Below, piece after piece: positions 26,542 to 32,544 of a stretch of DNA of 32,544 nucleotides (its first letter is position 1; each line of letters opens with the position of its first letter). The stretch spans positions 1 through 32,544 of the forward strand of contig DALS01000022.1 in the NCBI GenBank assembly GCA_002499445.1. The letters are read 5' to 3'. The notes under the pieces were generated by a model. That model did not search any database, was not told the DNA's origin, and saw nothing but the letters and a program-made list of their open reading frames with translations. The stretch is from Methanosarcina sp. UBA293 (GTDB lineage Archaea > Halobacteriota > Methanosarcinia > Methanosarcinales > Methanosarcinaceae). Both the position numbers and the translations under genes were made by a program.

Positions 26542-27087
26542 TCATTTTGTAATAAAGACCATCGCAGCTACAACCGTAGTCCATTTTCCGTCCTTGTCGC
26601 CTTTTGCAGTCTGGCAAATATGGTACGTGTCAAAGATATGTCCGCTTGCCTTATAGACCTGCTCTCTCTCATGCCATGCCATTTCCGCGTCAAACTCTAT
26701 GCCAAGGGTGGTTGCAAGCATGGTTGCTGCAAGGTCTTCAGCATATTCTCCTGCAATGGTTTCTTCTTCTCCAAAAGAGTGGTGTTCAGAGATATATCCG
26801 TAGTTTTGTTCATTTACAGGGACCGCAGTTCCTATAGCTGAAGCCATTAAACGGTGAGGCTCATTAGTATCGTTCCTTGCAAGTACACAATAAACAATGG
26901 CACCAGGTTTCAACTCCAGGAGTCCTTCTTCTCTAGGTACTAGTTTGCAATTGGGAGGTAGAATGCTTGAAACACTTACAATATTGTATTTCTCTATTTT
27001 TGCAGCCCTTAGCGCAAGTTCAAAGGATGCCAATCTATCTTTGTGTACCCCCGTACCCTTTGTCAAAAATGCTTTTCTTGGGATCAT
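26542..27087 (-). CDS. pdaD: Pyruvoyl-dependent arginine decarboxylase
   Basis: A 181-aa proenzyme that converts arginine to agmatine, the first step of archaeal polyamine synthesis. The self-cleavage site is the Ser-Ser pair in NIVSVSSILPP (S40-S41); Ser41 becomes the pyruvoyl group of the alpha chain and residues 1-40 form the beta chain. Other family landmarks are KGTGVHKDRLASFELAL, GAIVYCVLARN, AIGTAVP and the glutamate-containing GYISEHHSFGEEE. Length and motifs agree with Methanocaldococcus-type enzymes. A strong AAGGAG lies five bases before the ATG and a TATA-like box about 80 bases upstream. The gene converges on the helicase-nuclease gene across a 138-base AT-rich gap (26404-26541) with T-runs on both strands that can serve as terminators. 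Confidence 0.95.
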   Translation of the reverse strand: MIPRKAFLTKGTGVHKDRLASFELALRAAKIEKYNIVSVSSILPPNCKLVPREEGLLELKPGAIVYCVLARNDTNEPHRLMASAIGTAVPVNEQNYGYISEHHSFGEEETIAGEYAEDLAATMLATTLGIEFDAEMAWHEREQVYKASGHIFDTYHICQTAKGDKDGKWTTVVAAMVFITK

Positions 27088-27166
27088 GTCAACTCCTTAA
27101 AGAATTTATGCATCTGCTGTGCAACGCTTCCATTGTATGAGGAACCAATACGCAAATAAGTCAAAC

Positions 27167-27179
27167 TCTATATAGTATA
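27167..27179 (-). promoter_or_regulatory. TATA-like box for pdaD
   Basis: The minus strand reads TATACTATATAGA about 80 bases before the pdaD ATG, implying a leader of roughly 50 bases. The remaining gap up to 27348 (end of the HyuA-like gene) shows nothing else recognisable. Confidence 0.45.
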
Positions 27180-27348
27180 AGCTGGACTATTGGGCTCATA
27201 GTCCTTCTTTCATGTTTCAAATGTACACTAGGGTTATGAACTTTATCTTATTAATCTGAACTTATAAAGACCGAGTATTTTATGTGAGAGATGCAATCCA
27301 GAGTAGAATTCTGTTCGGTTAGTTCTTTGCAACTTTTTTTGCCCTTAT

Positions 27349-29337
27349 TTATATCGTTACGGCTCTTTCGTATATATCAAAATCCGCAATCCCTTCAAAA
27401 ACAAACCTGGTCTCGAGGGGAACTTTGCTTGCATGAGTCATTATATCCTTTTTCTCTACATTAACTGTAACCTGGTCCGGGAAAAGCCCTGACTCAGCCA
27501 TGTAGTCAAGCACAAGCTTTCTCCCGAATTCTTCTGCAAACTCCAGGGCCTCGCTTCTGACAACGAAATGCCGCCTTCCTACTGGAGTGTATACAAAGAC
27601 ACCTTTTGTTTTAAGGTCATACTTGGATTCACTGTAAAGGGTGCGCACAGTTATCTCAATACGCTTTGTCCCTTTTCCTGCAAGAGCTCCGGCTGCATTT
27701 CCAACATCTGAGTATTCAGGGACAAAGATTTCGGCATCTATTAGCTTCTTTAGTTCGTCCACATAAGCTCGGACCGGGCCCCCTAAAAGGACAACAGGGA
27801 TATCCACTTTTAATCGGGCAAAGAAATTGCCTTCGAGCATTTTTTTAACTTCAGCCCTATCCACGCCTTCCATAAGAAAAGCGATTAAGTCTCTTGCCAT
27901 GTTCCTGGCAAAGAGCAGCTTTACTTTTAAACAGAACTCGTACCTATCGATCCCCATGAAGTTTGCAAGGAGAGTAGCTCCGATTTCAGAGGCTTCGGCA
28001 TCCCATTCATCATATTCTCCAAGCACATGCAGGGCATCGGTTGGAGTAAAACCTATTACCTGAACAAGACGCTTCTGGATTAGAGAATTCATTACCCTCT
28101 TTGAAGGCAGGATGTTTCTGTCCCAGTAAACGTCTTTGAGTGAAAGTGGCTCGTTTCTTATAAGAGCGAGGAGTTCTCCTTCTTCGCGGCTCAGATTGAC
28201 AGGTTTCTGCTCGGTCCTGACAAAGAATTTTGTTGCCTGGATATGCTCATCCAGTTTGAGCCTATCCGGAATCCAGCGCTTTTTCAGAGTGCTCATGAAA
28301 TCGGGATATAGGACTGCTGCTCTGCAGAGAGGGATGACCCGCCTGGGGCCTATGTTTATATTGCCACTCTGGACCCAGATGTGACTGTCCCCACCCATAG
28401 CTGAGGTCTCCATACGCAATGCCCTGACTTTTGTTTGCCAGCCTCCAACAATTGCTCCTGTTTCGCTGAGGTGAGGAAGCCCTTTATGTATCAGGGAGAC
28501 ATCCGTGCTTGTCCCTCCAACGTCAATTACAGTGCAGGTTTCGTGTCCGGATAGATAGGAAGCCCCAAGCAGGCTTGCCGCAGGACCTGAAAAGACCGAC
28601 TCAATAGGTCTTTTCATGGCTTCATGCATATTTACTACAGACCCATCGCAGCGGAGCATGGCAATTCTTGGGTTGAGGCCTCTGCTTTCGATCTCACTAA
28701 CTACCGTCTTTAAGAAGCCCTCTGCTACAGGCAGGAGCTGGGCATTGAGGTAGGCAGTAACTCCCCTTTCATAGGCTCCGAGAGACTGGGCAAGTTCATG
28801 CCCGCACACAACAGGCAGCCCTGTAAGTTCCTGAATCAGGGTTTTTACGCGCAGTTCATGTTCAGGATTTCGCACACTGAAATAAGAAGAAACTGCAAAA
28901 GCCGAGACTCTGTCTTTTATTTCAAGTACGAATTTTTCTACTGCTAACAGGTCAAGGGCTGCTACTTCCTCCCCATTACTGTCATGTCCTCCCTGTACCA
29001 TGATGTAGTTTTCAAGTCCTGAATCTACCGGGATGTCATAGTCCCCTATAAGAATAAGTCCAACAGGATACCCTGTTTTTTCGAGGATAGTATTGGTGGC
29101 GAGAGTTGTTGAAACTGAAACCGTGCTCACGAGTCTCAGTTTTTCTGGGTCAAGTCCGTCAACTGACTTTTTTATTCCCTCAAGAGGATCAGGATAGGTT
29201 GTAAGTGCCTTGTTTGAGCATACAATTTTTCCATCCGATTTCCGGATTAAAACCGAGTCTGTATAAGTCCCGCCTGCATCAATGCCCAAATTATATGCCA
29301 TTTTTTGGTCGTATACCATTTTTGAATTATATACCAT
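27349..29337 (-). CDS. Hydantoinase/oxoprolinase A-type protein (HyuA-like), downstream copy
   Basis: A 662-aa ASKHA-fold ATPase-type protein. Phosphate loop 1 is GIDAGGTYTDS (starting near residue 18), followed by STVSVSTTLATNTILE. The central phosphate 2 loop is VIDVGGTSTDVSLIHKG. LRMETSAMGGDSHIWVQ follows, as in hydantoinase/oxoprolinase A subunits. Such subunits normally hydrolyse ATP to open cyclic amides together with a HyuB partner, but no HyuB is present. The substrate is therefore unknown. The N-terminus has three consecutive ATG-containing 18-bp units (MVYNSK, MVYDQK, MAYN). The paralogue aligns from the third (29301), which may be the ancestral start. The gene lies 228 bases downstream of its paralogue, same strand, probably co-transcribed after a duplication. 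Confidence 0.88.
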   Translation of the reverse strand: MVYNSKMVYDQKMAYNLGIDAGGTYTDSVLIRKSDGKIVCSNKALTTYPDPLEGIKKSVDGLDPEKLRLVSTVSVSTTLATNTILEKTGYPVGLILIGDYDIPVDSGLENYIMVQGGHDSNGEEVAALDLLAVEKFVLEIKDRVSAFAVSSYFSVRNPEHELRVKTLIQELTGLPVVCGHELAQSLGAYERGVTAYLNAQLLPVAEGFLKTVVSEIESRGLNPRIAMLRCDGSVVNMHEAMKRPIESVFSGPAASLLGASYLSGHETCTVIDVGGTSTDVSLIHKGLPHLSETGAIVGGWQTKVRALRMETSAMGGDSHIWVQSGNINIGPRRVIPLCRAAVLYPDFMSTLKKRWIPDRLKLDEHIQATKFFVRTEQKPVNLSREEGELLALIRNEPLSLKDVYWDRNILPSKRVMNSLIQKRLVQVIGFTPTDALHVLGEYDEWDAEASEIGATLLANFMGIDRYEFCLKVKLLFARNMARDLIAFLMEGVDRAEVKKMLEGNFFARLKVDIPVVLLGGPVRAYVDELKKLIDAEIFVPEYSDVGNAAGALAGKGTKRIEITVRTLYSESKYDLKTKGVFVYTPVGRRHFVVRSEALEFAEEFGRKLVLDYMAESGLFPDQVTVNVEKKDIMTHASKVPLETRFVFEGIADFDIYERAVTI

Positions 29338-29350
29338 TTTTACATCGCCT

Positions 29351-29409
29351 TTTACGTTTTCGATGTTTTAGCACTGTACTTGTTTACGTTTTCAATGTTT
29401 TAACGCTGT
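29351..29409. repeat. Imperfect 27-bp direct repeat between the two HyuA-like genes
   Basis: TTTACGTTTTCGATGTTTTA with GCACTGT (29351-29377) recurs as TTTACGTTTTCAATGTTTTA with ACGCTGT (29383-29409) at a 32-bp period. Weaker TGTAATGTTTTTG copies follow to about 29475. No gene lies in the gap. Confidence 0.7.
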
Positions 29410-29565
29410 CTTTTCCGTGCCGTTTGTAATGTTTTTGTGATGTTTTAATGTGCTATTTGTAATGTTTTTGCGGCTTTTGTGCTTTTTTTGCTAGTGCTGA
29501 TGCTCTGAAAGCAGGGACCAGGACTGAGACTCAAATATTTGGCGATAGAAGGGACCAGGAAAAAT

Positions 29566-31488
29566 TCAAACTTTTGGCATTCCAATTCCTACAAAAACGA
29601 GCTTTGTTTCTACAGGTATTGTCCCTGCTTCACTCAAAGCGATATCCTTTTTATCAACTTCGATATGGACCTGCCCTTTATCGAGCCCGGCTTCGGTCAT
29701 ATATTCCATGACAAGTTCTCTTCCCAGAGTCTCTGCATATTCTAGAGCTTCGGGATAGCTTCCAAAGGTTTCTCTGCCTCTTGGCGAGAATAAAAGGACA
29801 AGCCTTCTCTTATTCTTTGAATAGGTGCTTTTTATCAGGATTTCAATCCTTTTTATACCCTTGCCTACAACAGCTCCAACAGCATTTCCTACCCCGGCAT
29901 ATTCAGGGACTATGATGTCGGCATCGAGAATTTGTTTCAATTCTTCAACGTATGCTACCACAGGCCCTCCTATAAGTACTACAGGAATTTTAATCCTGAA
30001 TTGAGTAAACTTGTCAGAGAGGAGAATTTTTTCGATTTCAGAAGAAGGCACATCCTTCTGAATAAAAGATATCAGGTTTAAAGCCATATTCCTTGCAAAA
30101 TCCTGTTTTATCTGTTTGCAGAGCTCGATATGGTCAATCTGTGTATAGCGTTCAAGAAGTTTTGCTCCCACTTTTGAGGCTTCCCTATCCCAGGATGTAT
30201 ATTCCTCGAGTACGTGAAGCGCATCGGTTGGGGTAAAACCTATTGCCTGGATCAGGCGTTTTCTTATAAGCGAATCAAGCAAACCTGGAGAAAGCTTATT
30301 CTCGGTTTCCCAGAAGATATCGTTAAGCGAGGCAGGAAAATCTCCTATCCTGTCATAAAGTTCCTTTTCAAATTTTCCAAGGTTTGAGGGCTCAATACCT
30401 GTCCTTACAAAGAATTTGGTAGGCTGCACATTTTCTTCAAGGCGCATAGCCCCAGGGATTCTTCCTTTCCTCAGGGCTTCGAGAAATCCAGGATATTTGA
30501 CAGCTGCAACGCAGAGTGGGATAACTCGCCTTGGGCCGATATTTATTTTCATGTTCTTGACCCAGATATGGCTGTCTCCTCCCATTGCTGAAGTTTCCAT
30601 CCGGATGGCTTTAACCTTTGTCTGCCAGCCTCCGACTATAGCTCCTTCCGCACAAAGTTCAGGAAGCCCGTCTTCGAGCATGGAGACATCTGTACTTGTC
30701 CCGCCCACATCAATAACTGCACAGGTGTCAAACCCTGAAAGATAGGATGCCCCTACAAGACTTGCTGCAGGACCCGAAAAGATAGACTCAATTGGTTTTT
30801 CCAGGGCTTCGTTAATGCCCACGACCGAACCGTCGCATTTAAGCATCAACAGCCTTGAATTCATTCCCCGTCTGGAGATTTCTTCCCTGATTGAGCGGAT
30901 AAACTGGTCTGCGATAGGAATCAGCTGGGCATTCAGGTAGGCTGTAATTCCTCTCTCATAGGCTCCAAGGTCAAGAGAGAGTTCGTGCCCGCAAACCACA
31001 TGCATTCCAGTAAGCTCCTGGATACGGGCTTTGACTGCAAGTTCATGAGCAGGATTTCGCACACTGAAATACGAAGAGACTGCAAAAGTTGAAACTTTAT
31101 CCTTAACCCTATTGACAAAAGCTTCCACAGCCTCCATATCAAGGGAAAACAGTTCGGCTCCGTGGTGGTCATGCCCTCCTTTTACCACAGTATAAAAATC
31201 GACATCCATTCTTTCTGGAATTTCATAGTCCCCTACAAGGATAAGCCCCACAGGATAGCCATTTTTCTCAAGGATCGTGTTTGTAGCAAGCGTAGTTGAG
31301 ACTGAAACCATTTTTATATCCTTTAAATATTTTTCATCCAGCCCATCTATGGATTTCCTTATTCCTGTAAGCAGGTCGGGGTAGGTGGTAAGCGCCTTGC
31401 TCGAATTCATTACCTTGCCATCAGAATCCCGAATTATGATAGAATCGGTATAGGTGCCTCCTGCGTCAATGCCCATGCTGTACTGCAA
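29566..31488 (-). CDS. Hydantoinase/oxoprolinase A-type protein (HyuA-like), promoter-proximal copy, TTG start
   Basis: A 640-aa paralogue of the downstream gene, similar along the whole length: GIDAGGTYTDS, MVSVSTTLATNTILEKNGYP, VIDVGGTSTDVSMLEDG, RMETSAMGGDSHIWVK and IGFTPTDALHVLEEY. It has the same ASKHA ATPase organisation and likewise no HyuB subunit nearby. The start is taken as TTG at 31488 because a perfect AAAGGAGG (31503-31496 on the minus strand) lies exactly seven bases upstream. The in-frame ATG at 31476 would place the site too far away. A 20-bp palindrome and a TATA-like box precede it, so it is likely the first, regulated gene of a two-gene unit. Cyclic amide or other ATP-dependent hydrolysis is the family expectation; the true substrate is open. 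Confidence 0.9.
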   Translation of the reverse strand: MQYSMGIDAGGTYTDSIIIRDSDGKVMNSSKALTTYPDLLTGIRKSIDGLDEKYLKDIKMVSVSTTLATNTILEKNGYPVGLILVGDYEIPERMDVDFYTVVKGGHDHHGAELFSLDMEAVEAFVNRVKDKVSTFAVSSYFSVRNPAHELAVKARIQELTGMHVVCGHELSLDLGAYERGITAYLNAQLIPIADQFIRSIREEISRRGMNSRLLMLKCDGSVVGINEALEKPIESIFSGPAASLVGASYLSGFDTCAVIDVGGTSTDVSMLEDGLPELCAEGAIVGGWQTKVKAIRMETSAMGGDSHIWVKNMKINIGPRRVIPLCVAAVKYPGFLEALRKGRIPGAMRLEENVQPTKFFVRTGIEPSNLGKFEKELYDRIGDFPASLNDIFWETENKLSPGLLDSLIRKRLIQAIGFTPTDALHVLEEYTSWDREASKVGAKLLERYTQIDHIELCKQIKQDFARNMALNLISFIQKDVPSSEIEKILLSDKFTQFRIKIPVVLIGGPVVAYVEELKQILDADIIVPEYAGVGNAVGAVVGKGIKRIEILIKSTYSKNKRRLVLLFSPRGRETFGSYPEALEYAETLGRELVMEYMTEAGLDKGQVHIEVDKKDIALSEAGTIPVETKLVFVGIGMPKV

Positions 31489-31495
31489 TTAAATG

Positions 31496-31503
31496 CCTCC
31501 TTT
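31496..31503 (-). promoter_or_regulatory. Shine-Dalgarno site that sets a TTG start
   Basis: AAAGGAGG on the minus strand, seven bases before TTG at 31488, decides that the HyuA-like protein begins MQYSMGIDAGG rather than at the ATG four codons later. Confidence 0.75.
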
Positions 31504-31520
31504 CGTTTTTAAAACTGGGA

Positions 31521-31540
31521 CTCATGAGCCAGCTCATGAG
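31521..31540. promoter_or_regulatory. 20-bp palindrome, candidate operator
   Basis: CTCATGAGC and GCTCATGAG form a perfect 9-bp inverted repeat around a 2-bp centre. It can also be seen as two CTCATGAG palindromes 12 bases apart. The site lies about 30 bases downstream of a TATA-like box read on the minus strand, so it would fall at or just after the transcription start of the HyuA-like pair. A dimeric repressor bound there could block the promoter. Confidence 0.6.
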
Positions 31541-31570
31541 ATCAAAATTGTCGGAATAATATTATGATTA

Positions 31571-31581
31571 AGATATATAAT
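31571..31581. promoter_or_regulatory. Near-symmetric TATA-like box, possibly bidirectional
   Basis: AGATATATAAT reads ATTATATATCT on the other strand. It can serve the minus-strand HyuA-like genes (start codon about 80 bases away) and the short plus-strand frame that begins at 31600. Confidence 0.4.
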
Positions 31582-31599
31582 CATTAGTAGGTAATTGCT

Positions 31600-31734
31600 A
31601 TGGAGCCGGAATTGAAAAAGAAGTTACAAAATGAAACTAAGGATGGGACGAAAAAAGAACTTAAGACTGCTGCCCAAATAACAAAGGTTCCTGGAAGTAT
31701 CCAAATTTACTCTTCAATCCAGATTTTTCATTAA
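31600..31734 (+). other. Possible 44-aa small ORF or truncated gene
   Basis: An ATG at 31600 opens MEPELKKKLQNETKDGTKKE..., ending in TAA at 31732-31734. The lysine-rich start followed by LKTAAQITKVPGS looks like the first helix-turn-helix-like part of a small methanogen protein whose rest has been lost to a frameshift or deletion. No strong Shine-Dalgarno is present (AGGT about ten bases upstream). It could be expressed from the TATA-like box at 31571, but the coding claim is weak. The remainder of 31735-31841 is AT-rich with a possible TATA (ATATATATAAAT near 31757). Confidence 0.3.
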
Positions 31735-31841
31735 CCTCAAATTTAAAGCCCGAAATATATATAAATAATAATATTAAACCCCCTTCATTGAACATACGAG
31801 TTTCTATAATTCTACTTTAATGTTCGAATTTGAGTGAGCTG

Positions 31842-32036
31842 ATGGGTATGTTACTTGCGGAAGTTTTCGATCAGCTAAAGGAGCTAGAGAAAAAATTTAA
31901 TGAGATAAAGTATCCACCTGAAGCTGCTTTTCAACCGTCCTTCTCCTTAAAAATTCAGAAAGCGGAGCAGGATATTTCGGTCCACCACTTGCCTGCGTTT
32001 GAATTTGATGAACTTTTCGAAAAGGTAGAGGAATGA
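31842..32036 (+). CDS. RelB-type antitoxin candidate
   Basis: A 64-aa acidic protein (MGMLLAEVFDQLKELEKKFN... ending HHLPAFEFDELFEKVEE), with a helical N-terminal dimer-like part and a flexible acidic tail that suits toxin neutralisation. Its stop codon overlaps the start of the RelE-like gene (ATGA), the usual tight coupling of type II toxin-antitoxin operons. Possible starts are TTG 31830, ATG 31842 and ATG 31848; none has a strong Shine-Dalgarno. I take 31842. No DNA-binding domain is obvious, so regulation would depend on the complex or on another factor. The identification relies mainly on the neighbour. Confidence 0.7.
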   Translation: MGMLLAEVFDQLKELEKKFNEIKYPPEAAFQPSFSLKIQKAEQDISVHHLPAFEFDELFEKVEE

Positions 32037-32314
32037 CATATAAAGTAGTCCTTCATCCCTCAGTCCGAAAAAATCTTAAAACATTGTATCAGCTTGACAG
32101 GTCAAATTACGATTACGTAAAACATCGACTCCGCCTCCTGGCATACAGGCCGGAAATTGGAGTTTCTCTTGAAGCCGAGTTTGAGGGTAAATGGAGAATT
32201 CATATCGGGCCCTTTGTATTAATCTATACCTTTGACAGTGCTACAAATATCCTTACCCTGATGGTTTTTGAACATTATACATGGGCATATGATATGTACA
32301 CTGCTTATGCGTAA
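32033..32314 (+). CDS. RelE/ParE-family toxin
   Basis: A 93-aa protein with the RelE fold pattern: YKVVLHPSVRKNLKTL at the N-terminal strand-helix, a middle helix (DYVKHRLRLLAYRPEIG), then FEGKWRIHIGPFVLIYTFD and LTLMVFEHYTWAYD in the C-terminal sheet. RelE-type toxins cleave mRNA on the ribosome, whereas ParE-type toxins act on gyrase. The basic and aromatic residues here (R, K, H, Y) suit an RNase-like toxin but do not settle it. The start ATG overlaps the antitoxin stop by four bases, so the two are translationally coupled. Confidence 0.82.
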   Translation: MTYKVVLHPSVRKNLKTLYQLDRSNYDYVKHRLRLLAYRPEIGVSLEAEFEGKWRIHIGPFVLIYTFDSATNILTLMVFEHYTWAYDMYTAYA

Positions 32315-32369
32315 AACGATGTGAGATAGTAAAGACAGCCTACAAGAAACTCAAAGATATTATGACTGC

Positions 32370-32544
32370 TGTTTTTGATCAAACACAACCGTTGCACCGC
32401 AACCGTTGCGCCGGTTGATCACGCTGATAGGGTTTGAGGATAAGGCTTTCAAACCCAACCGTTACACTGTTTTCGATCAAACCTTTTTTCAAAAGGGTTG
32501 TGATCACGTCGCTTCCAGGGTTTTCGATCAAACCTTTTCCCAAA
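32370..32544. repeat. GATCAAACC-containing repeats and palindromes after the toxin gene
   Basis: The unit TTTTCGATCAAACCTTTT appears at about 32470 and 32520, with a variant, GTTTTTGATCAAACACAACC, at 32371. Between them lie a doubled CAACCGTTGC(A/G)CCG (32386 and 32400), an inverted pair GGGTTTGA/TCAAACCC (32430-32437, 32449-32456) and GATCAAACC...GGGTTGTGATC, which can fold back. No reading frame is evident. It looks like a cluster of intergenic repeats of the kind that separates genes in large methanogen genomes; it continues beyond the window. Confidence 0.7.

Noticed and set aside
32315..32544. A tRNA or other structured RNA gene at the right edge
   Set aside because: The inverted repeats are short and explained by the repeat cluster; no cloverleaf or conserved RNA signature is visible.

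Overview
The window looks like a chromosomal segment of a Methanosarcina-type methanogenic archaeon. The evidence is a pyruvoyl-dependent arginine decarboxylase, an AmmeMemoRadiSam-type radical SAM enzyme, a DUF362 protein with two 4Fe-4S motifs, a two-TatA/two-TatC Tat locus, archaeal TATA-like boxes with short leaders, and large AT-rich spacers full of short tandem repeats. Among the intact genes only the giant helicase ends in TAG, and it has a back-up in-frame TGA two codons later. This fits a pyrrolysine-using organism, although no pyl gene is in the window. The species assignment is an inference from gene content.

Left part (1-8.4 kb): an AT-rich decay zone with accessory genes. It holds a possible unidentified remnant, a membrane methyltransferase broken by two frameshifts, a 119-bp MITE-like element with terminal inverted repeats, a PAS-PAS-HisKA_2 sensor kinase whose frame slips at an A8 run, and a class I terpene-synthase-like gene with an in-frame TAG. 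Further on are a chloramphenicol acetyltransferase remnant, an unrecognised 861-aa membrane-anchored protein on the minus strand, and an rsgA (ribosome-assembly GTPase) pseudogene that has lost its P-loop region.

Centre (8.5-16.4 kb): a 1272-aa protein with a nuclease-like N-terminus, a degenerate NTPase-like segment and a long helical C-terminus, a candidate defence or sensor protein. Then come housekeeping-type genes: the DUF362 ferredoxin-like protein (followed by a clear hairpin terminator), a 61-aa DUF4177 protein, the radical SAM enzyme amrS and a convergent Nudix hydrolase.

Tat locus (16.5-20.2 kb): tatA, tatA and tatC lie on the minus strand, and a divergent second tatC lies on the plus strand. 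About 1 kb separates the two tatC genes and contains nine 26-bp tandem repeats. The two TatC proteins keep complementary sets of the functional acidic residues, which suggests a hetero-oligomeric receptor.

Right part (20.8-32.5 kb): a 1864-aa DUF4011/SF1 helicase/Vsr-like nuclease/DUF3320 protein, then pdaD, then two tandem stand-alone hydantoinase/oxoprolinase A-type (HyuA-like) proteins. A 20-bp palindrome lies near the predicted transcription start of the promoter-proximal copy. A RelB/RelE-type toxin-antitoxin pair and a stretch of GATCAAACC-containing repeats close the window.
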